From an uncultured Clostridia bacterium (GTDB lineage Bacteria; Bacillota; Clostridia; TANB77; CAG-508), in the NCBI GenBank assembly GCA_948468225.1, contig CAOKHH010000002.1:124001-188000 (forward strand): DNA of 64,000 bases, read 5' to 3'. Positions 36,358 through 45,497 of the stretch are shown here, piece after piece; the first letter of the stretch is position 1; each line of letters begins with the position of its first letter. The notes under the pieces were generated by a model. The model was not told the DNA's origin. It worked only from the letters and a program-made list of their open reading frames with translations, and did no database searches. The translations under genes were made by a program, and so were the position numbers.

Positions 36358-37344
36358 CTATTCTCCTAGTTTTAAATTAGGTATTGCATTCAATCTCAAA
36401 TCTGATATCTTTCCGTTAATATAATTATAATAAGTAGCTGATGCAATCATAGCTGCATTATCCGTACATAAGTTTATTTCAGGATAATATACTTCAGCAT
36501 TCTTTATATTTTTAAAATTTTCTCTTATATAGCTATTGGCAGATACTCCTCCTGCTAAAGCTATTTTATTTATATTTAATTGCTTCATAGCCTTCATAGA
36601 ATTTGTGACAATAACTTCTGTTACTGCTTTTTCGAAACTTGCACATAAATCTGCTTTATTTATATTAGGATCTTTGTGGTTTAAATTCAAAACTGCTGTT
36701 TTTATTCCACTAAAACTAAAATCCAAATTATCAAAATATGTTCTAGGTAAATCTATATTAGGTATTCCTGTCTTTGCTAATTTATCCACTTTTGGTCCTC
36801 CAGGATAACCTAGTCCAACAACTCTTGCTACTTTATCGAAAGCCTCTCCTATTGCATCATCTCTAGTTTTTCCTAATATTTCAAATTCTGTAAAGTCTTT
36901 TATATAAACCAAATGTGTATGCCCACCAGAAATTATTAAGCACAAGAATGGTGGTTTCAAATCTTTAAAAGTAATATAATTCGCTGCAATATGCCCCTCT
37001 ATGTGATTTACTCCAACTAATGGTTTGTTTAATGCAAAACTTAATGCCTTTGCATAAGATACTCCAACAAGTAATGCTCCAACTAATCCTGGTCCATAAG
37101 TGCAACCTATAACATCTATATCATTAAAACTCATATTTGCTTGTTTTAATGCTTCTTTAGTAACTTGATTTATAACTTCTATATGGCATCTTGATGCAAT
37201 TTCTGGCACAACTCCACCATAATTTTCATGAATTTTTATTTGTGAATTTATGACATTAGAAATAACCTCTCTACCATTTTTAACAATAGCTACAGAGGTT
37301 TCATCACAACTTGATTCAATTCCTAATACAATTACATCTTTCAT
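36358..37344 (-). CDS. tsaD: tRNA N6-adenosine threonylcarbamoyltransferase TsaD
   Basis: 328 residues. Starts [13 protein letters not shown]; the metal-binding HIEGH is near residue 112, and the sugar-kinase-like motifs SGGHTHL and ALAGGVSAN are present. With TsaB and TsaE it attaches threonylcarbamoyl to A37 of tRNAs that read ANN codons. It is essential in most bacteria. Partners are not in the window. AAAGGA lies before the ATG. Confidence 0.97.
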   Translation of the reverse strand: MKDVIVLGIESSCDETSVAIVKNGREVISNVINSQIKIHENYGGVVPEIASRCHIEVINQVTKEALKQANMSFNDIDVIGCTYGPGLVGALLVGVSYAKALSFALNKPLVGVNHIEGHIAANYITFKDLKPPFLCLIISGGHTHLVYIKDFTEFEILGKTRDDAIGEAFDKVARVVGLGYPGGPKVDKLAKTGIPNIDLPRTYFDNLDFSFSGIKTAVLNLNHKDPNINKADLCASFEKAVTEVIVTNSMKAMKQLNINKIALAGGVSANSYIRENFKNIKNAEVYYPEINLCTDNAAMIASATYYNYINGKISDLRLNAIPNLKLGE

Positions 37345-37377
37345 ATATTTTTTCCTTTTATTGATATTTTATATTTC

Positions 37378-37405
37378 GGGCGGACATGATAGGTCCGCCC
37401 CTATA
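37378..37405 (-). repeat. Interspersed palindrome, TGTAGGG family
   Basis: GGGCGGAC/GTCCGCCC stem around ATGATAG, ending CTATAA (variant of CTACAA). Upstream of tsaD. Confidence 0.75.
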
Positions 37406-37448
37406 ATTATTTGCGTGTGATTAAAATTGCACCAACAAAATAATAAAT

Positions 37449-38201
37449 TTATACGAATAAATTTATTATTGATGTTACAACCCAGCTCATTCCATTAAAT
37501 ATTCCGCTAACTAGTGGTGTTAGTATTTGTGATATTATTGATGCACCATTTATTCTTATAAAGACTAAAAATAACATTACTATATAAAATGTATATTGAT
37601 TATTTTCAAACCATTGCTTTGCATTATATGGTAAAAAATGCATTAAAACTTTTGAGCCATCTAATGGTGGAACTGGTATTAAATTAAATATTCCTAAACT
37701 TATATTGATAATTATTGTATTTAAAATTATTGCATATGCTGTTCCTTTTAGTGCAAATAAAAAACCTGGTGCAAATTTAACTAAAACAAAAAATATTATT
37801 GTAAATACAAATGCCACTATAAAATTCATTATAGGTCCTGCAATAGCAACTATTGCTTCTGCAGCAGAAGATGAAATCTTTTGATTCGAAAAATTTCTTC
37901 TATTTATTTCAACTGGCTTTCCCCAGCCAAATCCTGCAACAACTAGCATTATCAAGCCGAACCAATCTATATGACTTATTGGATTTAAGTTTAATCTTCC
38001 TTGTGCTCTTGGAGTATTATCTCCCAATTTATCTGCTGCATAAGCATGTGCAAATTCATGAAATGTAAGTGCAATTAAAACTGCTGGAATTTCAAACAAT
38101 AATCCAAGAATCCCATTAGTACCCAAATTTACAATAGTAAATAAAGCCAATATTGCAAGTAATATATATAACGTTCTTTTATCTATCCCAAAACCAAACA
38201 T
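37449..38201 (-). CDS. Site-2 protease family (M50) membrane metalloprotease
   Basis: 250 residues with about six membrane segments. The zinc motif HEFAH is near residue 45 and the second motif NLIPVPPLDGS near residue 175. This compact form (no PDZ domain) is close to the Bacillus SpoIVFB/YwhC type. It cleaves membrane-bound substrates, often regulatory; the target is unknown. GAGG lies before the ATG. Confidence 0.9.
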   Translation of the reverse strand: MFGFGIDKRTLYILLAILALFTIVNLGTNGILGLLFEIPAVLIALTFHEFAHAYAADKLGDNTPRAQGRLNLNPISHIDWFGLIMLVVAGFGWGKPVEINRRNFSNQKISSSAAEAIVAIAGPIMNFIVAFVFTIIFFVLVKFAPGFLFALKGTAYAIILNTIIINISLGIFNLIPVPPLDGSKVLMHFLPYNAKQWFENNQYTFYIVMLFLVFIRINGASIISQILTPLVSGIFNGMSWVVTSIINLFV

Positions 38202-38330
38202 TTAACTTCAAATCCTCTCTAAAACGTAATCTTTTGTTTATTGCTAGATAATATATCACACATTAGCAAAAATTTCAATTATTTATAATTTTTTTATAAA
38301 AAACAAGATGAACATAAAATACAATGCCAA

Positions 38331-38498
38331 AATAAAAAATATATAATAAAAAATCGAACAGCGACATTAAGTAGTTATAACAGTAAATAACCCTATTATC
38401 GTAGCGATACAGTTTAACGGGCGGCGTGATTCGTCCGCCCCTACATATTATACCGCGTTTGAAGCTGTGGCAGATTTTTTATTATATATTTTTTTATT
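38331..38498. repeat. Terminal-inverted-repeat element, copy 2, with a nested palindrome
   Basis: The arms AATAAAAAATATATAA... and the matching right end pair over about 25 bases. Shared with copy 1: AATAAAAAATCGAACA, ATTATCGTA, CCGCGTTT and TGTGGCAGATTTTTTATT. Inner pairs differ but still pair (CAGC/GCTG here, CACCC/GGGTG in copy 1). A TGTAGGG palindrome has landed inside at 38418-38445. Confidence 0.65.
38418..38445 (-). repeat. Interspersed palindrome nested in the larger element
   Basis: GGGCGGCG ... CGTCCGCCC then CTACA. Same stem as the first copy inside accB. It replaces a stretch present in copy 1 of the host element, so it came later. Confidence 0.75.
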
Positions 38499-38527
38499 AC
38501 TTAATATTATTTATATTGATTTTCATC

Positions 38528-39301
38528 TTACACGCCCATTATATTATATCCACTATCTGCATATATAACTTGGCCAGTAATTGCTTCAGACATTGAACTT
38601 AATAAAAATGTTGCTACATTTCCAACTTGTGTAGTTGTTACATTTCTATGCAATGGTGCTTTCTTCTCTACTTCAGTTAATATTGAGCTAAAATCCTTTA
38701 TTCCTTTTGCTGATAAGGTTTTTATTGGTCCTGCAGACACGGCATTTACTCTTATTCCTTCTCTTCCTAAATTTTCTGCCAAATATCTAACACTTGATTC
38801 TAATGCAGCTTTTGCAATTCCCATTACATTATAACCCTCTAATACTTTAGTTGAGCCATAATATGTTAATGTAACTAAACTTGCGTTTTCATTTAACATA
38901 TTTAATTCTTTTGCTACTCTTCCTGCTAGCACAAATGAATATGCACTTACATCATTTGCATGACTAAATCCTTCTTTACTTGTGTAAATAAAATCATTTT
39001 GCAAATCTTCTGTGTTTGCATGTGCTATTGCATGAACTATACCATCAAGATTTCCATTTTCTTCTTTTATTTTTGTAAATACTTCTTTTACTAATTCATC
39101 TTCTGATGCATCATCTAATAAATATGTTTTTCTTCCTTCAAATTCACTCGTTAACTCATCAATTTTTTCTTTATTGTCTTCACCCACATATGTAAAAATT
39201 AACTTTGCTCCATTTTCATAAGCTGATTTTGCTATTCCATAAGCAATACTCCATTTATTTCTTATTCCCATTATTAAAATTGTTTTGTTCTCTAATATCA
39301 T
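38528..39301 (-). CDS. fabI: Enoyl-[acyl-carrier-protein] reductase FabI
   Basis: 257 residues. NADH-binding start TILIMGIRNKWSIAYGIAK, active-site Tyr-x6-Lys in YNVMGIAKAALE near 155-165, and the C-terminal DSGYNIMGV. It reduces the trans-2 double bond in each elongation round. Last gene of the fatty acid operon, after accA. GGAGG precedes the ATG. Being of the FabI type, it would be expected to bind triclosan-like inhibitors. Confidence 0.95.
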   Translation of the reverse strand: MILENKTILIMGIRNKWSIAYGIAKSAYENGAKLIFTYVGEDNKEKIDELTSEFEGRKTYLLDDASEDELVKEVFTKIKEENGNLDGIVHAIAHANTEDLQNDFIYTSKEGFSHANDVSAYSFVLAGRVAKELNMLNENASLVTLTYYGSTKVLEGYNVMGIAKAALESSVRYLAENLGREGIRVNAVSAGPIKTLSAKGIKDFSSILTEVEKKAPLHRNVTTTQVGNVATFLLSSMSEAITGQVIYADSGYNIMGV

Positions 39302-39322
39302 TTTATTTACCTCCTATTTTTC

Positions 39323-39351
39323 CGGGCGGACGTGATGGGTCCGTCCCTACA
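39323..39351 (-). repeat. Interspersed palindrome, TGTAGGG family
   Basis: CGGGCGGAC ... GTCCGTCC then CTACAA. Its TAG is the accA stop codon and the last two accA residues (N, L) come from its edge. Confidence 0.8.
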
Positions 39352-40169
39352 AATTTATATATTCACCCATATTTCTAAATTTATTATATCTTTCTTCAAC
39401 AATTTGTTCTTTACTTTTCTTAAGCATTTTAGAAGTACTTAGTTTAATTTCCTTTGTTAAAGATTTTACAATCTCATTAAAAGATTCTGTTTCATCACCT
39501 AATGGCTCTTTTATTATTTTGTCTATAACTTTCAATTCATACAAATCTTTAGCTGTTAATTTCATTTTTTCAGCTGCTTCTTTAAACCTAGAAGCATCCT
39601 TCCATAAAATACTACTATAACCTTCTGGTGAAAGAATAGAATATATAGAATTTTCTAGCATTATAACTTCATTTGCAACACCTAATGCTAATGCTCCTCC
39701 AGATGATCCTTCTCCTATTACTATTGCTATTATTGGCACTTCTAGTTTTGCCATCTCAAACATTGATTTTGCAATTGCTTCACCGTTGTCCTCTTTCTTC
39801 TGCACCTATTCCTGGATATGCTCCTTTAGTATCTATAAATGTTATTACAGGTCTATTAAACTTCTCTGCTTGTTTCATAAATCTTATTGCTTTTCTATAA
39901 CTTTCTGGGTTTGGCATTCCGAAATTTCTTTCTATATTTTCTTTTGTTGTTCTTCCTTTTTGTTCAGCAACTATTGTAAAGTTTTGTTTCCCTATTTTTC
40001 CTAAACCACACACTATTGATTTATCATCTTTAAAAGACCTATCTCCGTGTAATTCTATAAATTCATCAAATATTTTTTCAATATAATCTAGTGCCGTTTT
40101 TCTTTTTGGATTTCTTGCAATTTCAACTCTTTCCCATGCTGTTAATTCATTAGTCTTAGTACTTCCCAC
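39347..40169 (-). CDS. accA: Acetyl-CoA carboxylase carboxyltransferase alpha subunit, with a +1 shift at CGG
   Basis: 273 residues if read +1 at 39785. Starts at GTG 40169, 3 bases after the accD stop, with AAGGAG upstream. The first part holds [20 protein letters not shown] and [15 protein letters not shown]. There the zero frame reads CGG TGA and stops at residue 129. Skipping the C gives [13 protein letters not shown] and the second half with the crotonase-type SSGGALALG and the oxyanion region. AccA and AccD form the carboxyltransferase that makes malonyl-CoA; both parts are needed. The zero-frame UGA makes this similar to known frameshift genes where a stop follows the slip codon. Confidence 0.9.
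39783..39785 (-). other. +1 frameshift site, CGG T(GA), in accA
   Basis: Zero frame CAA CGG TGA; +1 CAA (C) GGT GAA. The only site where the next zero-frame codon is a stop, and one of two with GGT. The glycine lies in the conserved GQGEAIA motif. Confidence 0.9.
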
Positions 40170-40172
40170 CTA

Positions 40173-41019
40173 CTATTCATCTCCTTCATGAAAACTAATT
40201 AGTTTAGACAATGTATCTTTTAAATCTTTTCTTTCAATTATTTTATCTATAAATCCATGTTCTAATAAAAATTCTGATGTTTGGAAGCCCTTAGGTAAAG
40301 TTTCACCTATTGTCTGTTCTATAACTCTTTGTCCAGCAAATCCTATCATTGCTCCTGGTTCTGCTAATACTATGTCTCCTAAACTTGCAAATGATGCTGT
40401 TACTCCACCATAAGTTGGATCTGTTAAAACAGATATATATAATAGTCCGAGCTTTATCTAATTTTGTTAAAGCTGCTGTAGTTTTTGCCATTTGCATTAG
40501 TGATATAATTCCTTCTTGCATTCTTGCACCACCAGATGCTGCAAATATTACTAATGGTAATTTTCTCTTTATCGCTTCTTCTATTGCATAAGTAATTTTT
40601 TCTCCAACAACAACTCCCATACTTCCCATTAAAAATCCGCTGTCCATTACGCATATAACAACTTCTTTACCATTTATTTTACCAGTCCCGGCAGACACTG
40701 CTTCTTCAATTCCTGTTTTTTCTCTCAATGTCTTTAATTTTTGTGGGTAATCTTCTAATTCTAATGGATTGCTTGTTTCTATATTTAAATCAAATCTTTC
40801 ATATGTACCCTTATCTATTACTAATTCTATTCTTTTATTTATATGCATTCTAAAATAGTGTCCACAATTTGGGCAAACACTCAAATTGTCTCTTAGTGAC
40901 TCTTTATATATTATTTCCTTACATTCTGTACATTTAGCCCATTTTCCAACTGGTATATCTATTTCAGTTTTTTTATTCTTTTCTGGCAAATTCCTTTTTT
41001 TAATTTTATCAACAATCAT
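40173..41019 (-). CDS. accD: Acetyl-CoA carboxylase carboxyltransferase beta subunit, with a +1 shift at CGG
   Basis: 281 residues if read +1 at 40449. The N-terminal zinc ribbon has CTEC and CPNC, followed by the crotonase-like core with [19 protein letters not shown]. After KLDKA the zero frame becomes low-complexity nonsense. The +1 frame continues [21 protein letters not shown] and [16 protein letters not shown], exactly the family, ending at 40173. It is the carboxyltransferase partner of AccA, made just before it in the operon. Confidence 0.9.
40447..40449 (-). other. +1 frameshift site, CGG A, in accD
   Basis: Zero frame GCT CGG ACT; +1 GCT (C) GGA CTA. The glycine precedes the strand YISVLTDP, a conserved position. 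Confidence 0.88.
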
Positions 41020-41077
41020 TATTTCAACATTCCCTCCTCAAAGCGCCAATTGGTTGGAAAAGAATTGTAATTATTTT

Positions 41078-42419
41078 TCAACCTTTCAAACTCTTTTCAA
41101 TAAATGAAGTATCAACCTTTCCTCTAATAAAATCTGGATCTGTTATGATATCAAATAAAAAATCTCTATTTGTTTCTACGCCTTCTATTACCAATTCTTC
41201 CAAAGCTCTTTTCATCTTAGCAACAGCTTCATTCCTATTTACTCCTAACACAATTATCTTTGCTATCATTGAATCATAGTTAGATGGAATTGTATACCCC
41301 TCATAAATTGCAGTATCAATTCTTATCCCATTTCCACCTGGTAAATTAAGTCCTATTATTTTTCCGAGGACATGGCATAAATTTTTTCTTTGGATTCTCT
41401 GCATTTATTCTGCATTCTATTGAATGACCTTTAAATTCAACATCCTTTTGTTTTATTTTTAGCTCTTCTCCTGCTGCTATTTTTATTTGTTGTTTTACAA
41501 TATCAATACCTGTGCGCATTTCAGTAATTGGATGTTCTACTTGAATTCTTGTATTCATTTCCATAAAATAGAAATTTTTATCACTATCAACTAAGAATTC
41601 TACTGTTCCACAACTTGTATAATTCGCTATTTTAGCAGCCTTAACCGCTGCATCTCCCATTTTCTTTCTAAGTTTATCATCAACTGCTGTTGATGGTGTT
41701 TCCTCTAACATTTTTTGATGATTTCTTTGTATTGAACAATCTCTTTCACCTAAATGAATTACATTTCCATGTTCATCTGCTAATATTTGTATTTCTATGT
41801 GTCTAGGATTTTTTATAAATTTTTCTATATAAATTTCGTCATCATTAAAAGAAATTTTTGCTTCTTGTTTTACTATGTTATAATTTTTTTCTAATTCTTC
41901 CTTGTTATTAGCAATTCTTATTCCCTTTCCTCCACCACCTGCTGCCGCTTTTAACATTACTGGATATCCTATTTCTTCTGCAATTTTTATTGCATTCTTA
42001 ATGTTTGTTATACTTCCATCTGAACCTGGTATAACTGGTACTCCTGCACTTTTCATTAACTCTTTAGCATTAGACTTATTTCCTAACAAATCTATTACCT
42101 CTGCTTTTGGACCAATAAACTTAATATTTGATTCTTCGCAGATTTTGCAAAATTGTGAATTTTCTGATAAAAATCCAAAACCTGGATGTATGCTATCAGC
42201 TTTTGTAATATATGCGGCTTCAATTATGTTTTTTATATTTAAATAACTTTTTGTAGGTAATGCTGGACCTATACAAATTGCTTCATCTGCAAGTCTTGTA
42301 TGTAGTGCATCTTTATCTGCTTCTGAATAAACTGCAACTGTTTTTATATTCATTTCTTTACATGCTCTAATTATTCTTACAGCAATCTCTCCACGATTTG
42401 CAATAAGTATTTTATTCAT
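41078..42419 (-). CDS. accC: Biotin carboxylase, with a +1 shift at CGG
   Basis: 446 residues if read +1 at 41366, from the ATG at 42419 (AGAGGTG upstream). ATP-grasp motifs: [15 protein letters not shown] at the start, [28 protein letters not shown], and the active-site [13 protein letters not shown]. After [10 protein letters not shown] the zero frame ends in 5 codons. The +1 frame gives [23 protein letters not shown] and the C-terminal domain to 41078. It carboxylates the biotin on AccB using bicarbonate and ATP. It is the third of the four subunits carrying this type of break. Confidence 0.92.
41364..41366 (-). other. +1 frameshift site, CGG A, in accC
   Basis: Zero frame CCT CGG AAA; +1 CCT (C) GGA AAA. 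The restored P-G-K-I is a family landmark. Confidence 0.88.
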
Positions 42420-42465
42420 TCTTTTCACCTCTTAATTATATAATTATATATTTTTGTAACTCAAC

Positions 42466-42888
42466 TTATACTAATGCAAATGTAAGCTCTCCTTTTGCTG
42501 CAATTTTTCCATCAACTGTCGCAATTGCTTCTCCAACTCCAATTGGTCCTTTTCTTTTAATAATACTTACCTCTAGCTTTAAAACATCTCCTGGTACAAT
42601 CATTTTCTTAAATTTCATTTTATCTATTCCGCCAAACAATGCATTTTTTCCTTTATTTTCTTCTAATGAAAGTATTGCAACAGCCCCAGTTTGTGCTAAA
42701 GATTCTGCTATTAAAACTCCTGGCATTATTGGATTTCCTGGAAAATGTCCTTTAAAATACCACTCATCTTCTCTAACTTCCTTATAAGCTATGGCACTTT
42801 CTCCTGGCACATAATTTTCTACTTTATCTATCATTAAAAAAGGATCTCTTTGAGGTATTATCTTTTCAATTTCTTCTCTTCCTAACAT
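42466..42888 (-). CDS. fabZ: 3-hydroxyacyl-[acyl-carrier-protein] dehydratase FabZ
   Basis: 140 residues from the ATG at 42888 (AAAGGA upstream; the longer frame runs back into accB). Hot-dog fold with the catalytic His in GHFPGNPIMPGVLIAESLAQ and the earlier QRDPFLMID. Dehydrates hydroxyacyl-ACP. It lies between accB and accC, an order common in Clostridia. Confidence 0.95.
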   Translation of the reverse strand: MLGREEIEKIIPQRDPFLMIDKVENYVPGESAIAYKEVREDEWYFKGHFPGNPIMPGVLIAESLAQTGAVAILSLEENKGKNALFGGIDKMKFKKMIVPGDVLKLEVSIIKRKGPIGVGEAIATVDGKIAAKGELTFALV

Positions 42889-42904
42889 TCTTAAAAATTC
42901 CTTT

Positions 42905-43393
42905 CTATACTTCAATTTCAAATAAAGGTGTTCCATACTCTACTGCTTTTCCATCTTCTACAAGTATTTTTACAATTTTACCTGTATACTCAGATTCTAT
43001 TTCGTTCATTAGTTTCATTGCTTCTATTATGCAAAGTGTATCACCAACAGTTACTTGTTTTCCAACTTCAACATAAGTTTTATCCTTTGGAGATGGCTTT
43101 GAATAAAATGTTCCTACCATTGGTGATGTAACCACTTTTATGTTTTCGTTTTGTGTCTCTATTTCCGGGCGGCGTGATTCGTCCGCCCCTACATCTGATC
43201 GTGAAACGACGGATGTTTCGTTTCCTATATTTCCTTGTGGACGACCAATGGTCGCCCCTACGTTTTTCTCATCTTTTTGTGTAGTCTCTTTTGTCATACT
43301 TATTTTTGTTCCATCTGGAAAATCTATGCTTATAGATGATAATTTTGAATTTCCTATGTCTTCTATTAGTTTTTTAATATTTTCATATTCCAT
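42905..43393 (-). CDS. accB: Biotin carboxyl carrier protein AccB with an in-frame repeat insertion
   Basis: 162 residues. The N-terminal helix (1-25), and the C-terminal biotinyl domain with TSPMVGTFYSKPSP and the biotin lysine in EAMKLMNEI near residue 125, are normal. Between them, at about 44-77, three palindromic repeats lie in tandem and encode GATIGRPQ, ETSVVSR and GADESRRP-like peptides. The flexible linker of AccB is normally Ala/Pro-rich and tolerant of length, which explains why an insertion survived. The frame stays open across all three, so the protein should be functional with an extended linker. GGAGG lies upstream. Confidence 0.93.
   Translation of the reverse strand: MEYENIKKLIEDIGNSKLSSISIDFPDGTKISMTKETTQKDEKNVGATIGRPQGNIGNETSVVSRSDVGADESRRPEIETQNENIKVVTSPMVGTFYSKPSPKDKTYVEVGKQVTVGDTLCIIEAMKLMNEIESEYTGKIVKILVEDGKAVEYGTPLFEIEV
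43165..43193 (-). repeat. Palindrome inside accB, copy a
   Basis: GGGCGGCG ... CGTCCGCCC then CTACA. Reads in frame as V-G-A-D-E-S-R-R-P on the coding strand. Confidence 0.85.
43203..43228 (-). repeat. Palindrome inside accB, copy b (diverged)
   Basis: GAAACGACG ... GTTTCGTTTCCTAT, a diverged form of the GGAACGACG stem; 9 bases from copy a. Confidence 0.65.
43239..43261 (-). repeat. Palindrome inside accB, copy c
   Basis: GGACGACC/GGTCGCC then CCTACG. Same stem as the intergenic copy at 3098. Reads in frame as V-G-A-T-I-G-R-P. Confidence 0.85.
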
Positions 43394-43409
43394 TTTAATA
43401 TACCTCCTC

Positions 43410-44645
43410 CTATATCTTTTTTAGTATTATACTAGCATTATGTCCGCCAAATCCTAAAGAGTTTGACATTACTATATTTAAATCAGCTTTTACAATCTCA
43501 TTTGGTGTTATATCTAAGTCACATTCTTCATCTTTTTCTTTATAATTTATAGTTGGTGGAACTATTTTTTCTTCTATTGCTTTAACGCAGTAAATTGCTT
43601 CAATAGCTCCTGCTGCTCCCAATAAATGACCTGTATTACTTTTGGTTGAACTTATTTTTACTCTTTTGCTTGCTGTATCACCTAAAGCTTTTTTAATTGC
43701 CTTTGTTTCTGTTAAGTCATTTAAATGTGTTGATGTTCCATGGGCATTTATATAATCTATTTCTTCTGGTTTTATTTTTGCATCTTCAATTGCTCTTATC
43801 ATTGCATTTGCTCCACCATTTCCTTCTGGTTCAGGTGAAGTTATATGGTAAGCATCTGTGGTTGCTCCAAAACCAATTACTTCTGCATAAATTTTTGCTC
43901 CTCTATTTTTTGCATGTTCGTATTCTTCTAATACAACCATTCCAGCACCTTCTCCAATTACAAAGCCATCTCTTTCCTTGTCAAATGGAATACTTGCTCT
44001 TGTTCTATCCTCTGCTTTTGATAATGCTTTCATATTTTCAAAACCTGCTACTCCAAGTTCACATATAGCAGCCTCTGTTCCTCCTGCTATTATTGCATCT
44101 TCTGAACCATATTTTATTGTTTTATATGCTTCACCTATTGCGTGTGTTGATGATGCACAAGCTGTAACAAGGGATATTGATTCTCCTTTTAACCCTAAAT
44201 CTATTGCAACATTTCCAGATGGCATATTTGCAATTGCCATTGGTATAAACATTGGTGAAACCCTTTTATTTCCTTTTTCGTATAGTGTTTTCGCCTCTTC
44301 TTGAATTGTAATTAATCCTCCAATTCCAGAACTTACAAAAATTCCAACTCTATCTAGATTTGTATTTTCCTCTGTTATATTACTGTCTTTTAATGCTTCT
44401 CTTGCTGCAATTATTGCAAATTGTGAAGATCTGTCTAATCTTTTGGCTTGTTTTAAATCAAAATATTCTTCTGCATTATAATTTTTAACTTCTGCTGCTA
44501 AACTAGTTTTGTAATTAGTAGCATTAAATAATGATATTTTATCAACTCCGCATTCTTTATTTTTTATTGCTTCCCAATTTGTATCTACATTTTTTCCAAT
44601 AGGGGTTATTGCTCCTAGCCCTGTTATTACAACTCTTCTTTCCAT
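43410..44645 (-). CDS. fabF: 3-oxoacyl-[acyl-carrier-protein] synthase II FabF
   Basis: 411 residues. Thiolase fold with the catalytic Cys in TACASSTHA near 165, His in NAHGTSTHLND near 305, and His in KSNTGHLLGAAG near 340. Condenses malonyl-ACP with acyl-ACP. Starts RRVVITGLGAITPIG. It lies 16 bases upstream of accB. AAGGA lies before the ATG. No fabH or acpP is seen in the window. Confidence 0.97.
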   Translation of the reverse strand: MERRVVITGLGAITPIGKNVDTNWEAIKNKECGVDKISLFNATNYKTSLAAEVKNYNAEEYFDLKQAKRLDRSSQFAIIAAREALKDSNITEENTNLDRVGIFVSSGIGGLITIQEEAKTLYEKGNKRVSPMFIPMAIANMPSGNVAIDLGLKGESISLVTACASSTHAIGEAYKTIKYGSEDAIIAGGTEAAICELGVAGFENMKALSKAEDRTRASIPFDKERDGFVIGEGAGMVVLEEYEHAKNRGAKIYAEVIGFGATTDAYHITSPEPEGNGGANAMIRAIEDAKIKPEEIDYINAHGTSTHLNDLTETKAIKKALGDTASKRVKISSTKSNTGHLLGAAGAIEAIYCVKAIEEKIVPPTINYKEKDEECDLDITPNEIVKADLNIVMSNSLGFGGHNASIILKKI

Positions 44646-44666
44646 TTTAAATTCATCCTTTCTTTT

Positions 44667-45401
44667 TTACATTAACATACCACCATCAACATTTATAACT
44701 TGACCAGTAATATATGAACTATCATCAGAAGCTAAAAATTTAACAACATTAGCTACATCATTACTTGTTCCCATTCTTTTTAAAGGAATGTTTTTTGAGA
44801 TTTCTGTCTTTACATCATCTTTTAAAACTGCTGTCATATCAGTTTCAATAAATCCTGGTGCTATACTGTTTACAAGAATATTTCTTGAAGCAAGTTCTTT
44901 TGCTAAACTTTTTGTAAAACCTATTATTCCAGCTTTTGATGCTGCATAATTACTTTGCCCTGCATTTCCAGAAACTCCTACAACTGAAGAAATATTTATA
45001 ACTCTTCCAGTTCTCTTTTTCATCATATATGGTACTACATTTTTTGTAACATTAAATGTTCCTGTTAAATTAACATTTATAACACTTTCGAAATCTTCCT
45101 TTTCCATTCTTAAAATAAGCATATCTTTAGTAATTCCTGCATTATTTACTAAAACATCAATTTGACCAAATTCCGCTATTACTTCATCTACAAATCTTTT
45201 TGTATCTTCAAAATTTGATACATCACCTTTTACTGCTAAACACTTTACATTTTCATTTTCTATTTCCTTTTGTGTAATACTTAGGTCATCATTTTCATTT
45301 CTATAATTTATTGCAATATCGTATCCCTCTTTTGCAAGTTTAATTGCAATTTGTTTCCCTATTCCTCTTGTTGCACCTGTTATTAAAGCAACTTTACTCA
45401 T
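44667..45401 (-). CDS. fabG: 3-oxoacyl-[acyl-carrier-protein] reductase FabG
   Basis: 244 residues from the ATG at 45401, with GGAGG 8 bases upstream; an ATG two codons before is too close. SDR hallmarks: TGATRGIGKQIA, NNAGITKD, Ser in ISSVVG, and Y-x3-K in YAASKAG, with the closing VNVDGGMLM. Reduces 3-oxoacyl-ACP with NADPH. Confidence 0.96.
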   Translation of the reverse strand: MSKVALITGATRGIGKQIAIKLAKEGYDIAINYRNENDDLSITQKEIENENVKCLAVKGDVSNFEDTKRFVDEVIAEFGQIDVLVNNAGITKDMLILRMEKEDFESVINVNLTGTFNVTKNVVPYMMKKRTGRVINISSVVGVSGNAGQSNYAASKAGIIGFTKSLAKELASRNILVNSIAPGFIETDMTAVLKDDVKTEISKNIPLKRMGTSNDVANVVKFLASDDSSYITGQVINVDGGMLM

Positions 45402-45425
45402 TTGCATCTCCTCCTATTTTATATT

Positions 45426-45451
45426 GGGCGGACTTTAGCCCCGCCCCTACG
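45426..45451 (-). repeat. Interspersed palindrome, TGTAGGG family
   Basis: GGGCGG ... CCGCCC then CTACG, in the fabD-fabG gap. Confidence 0.7.
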
Positions 45452-45470
45452 ATTTTACCACCCTACATAT

Positions 45471-45497
45471 GGGCGAACAAAGGCGTCCGTCCCTACA
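45471..45497 (-). repeat. Interspersed palindrome, TGTAGGG family
   Basis: GGGCG ... CGTCC then CTACAA. Its TAG is the stop of fabD. A seven-base CCCTACA fragment of another copy lies between it and the copy at 45426. Confidence 0.7.

Noticed and set aside
42889-42936. Longer FabZ start overlapping accB
   Set aside because: AAAGGA precedes the ATG at 42888 and the extension merely re-reads the accB end in another frame.
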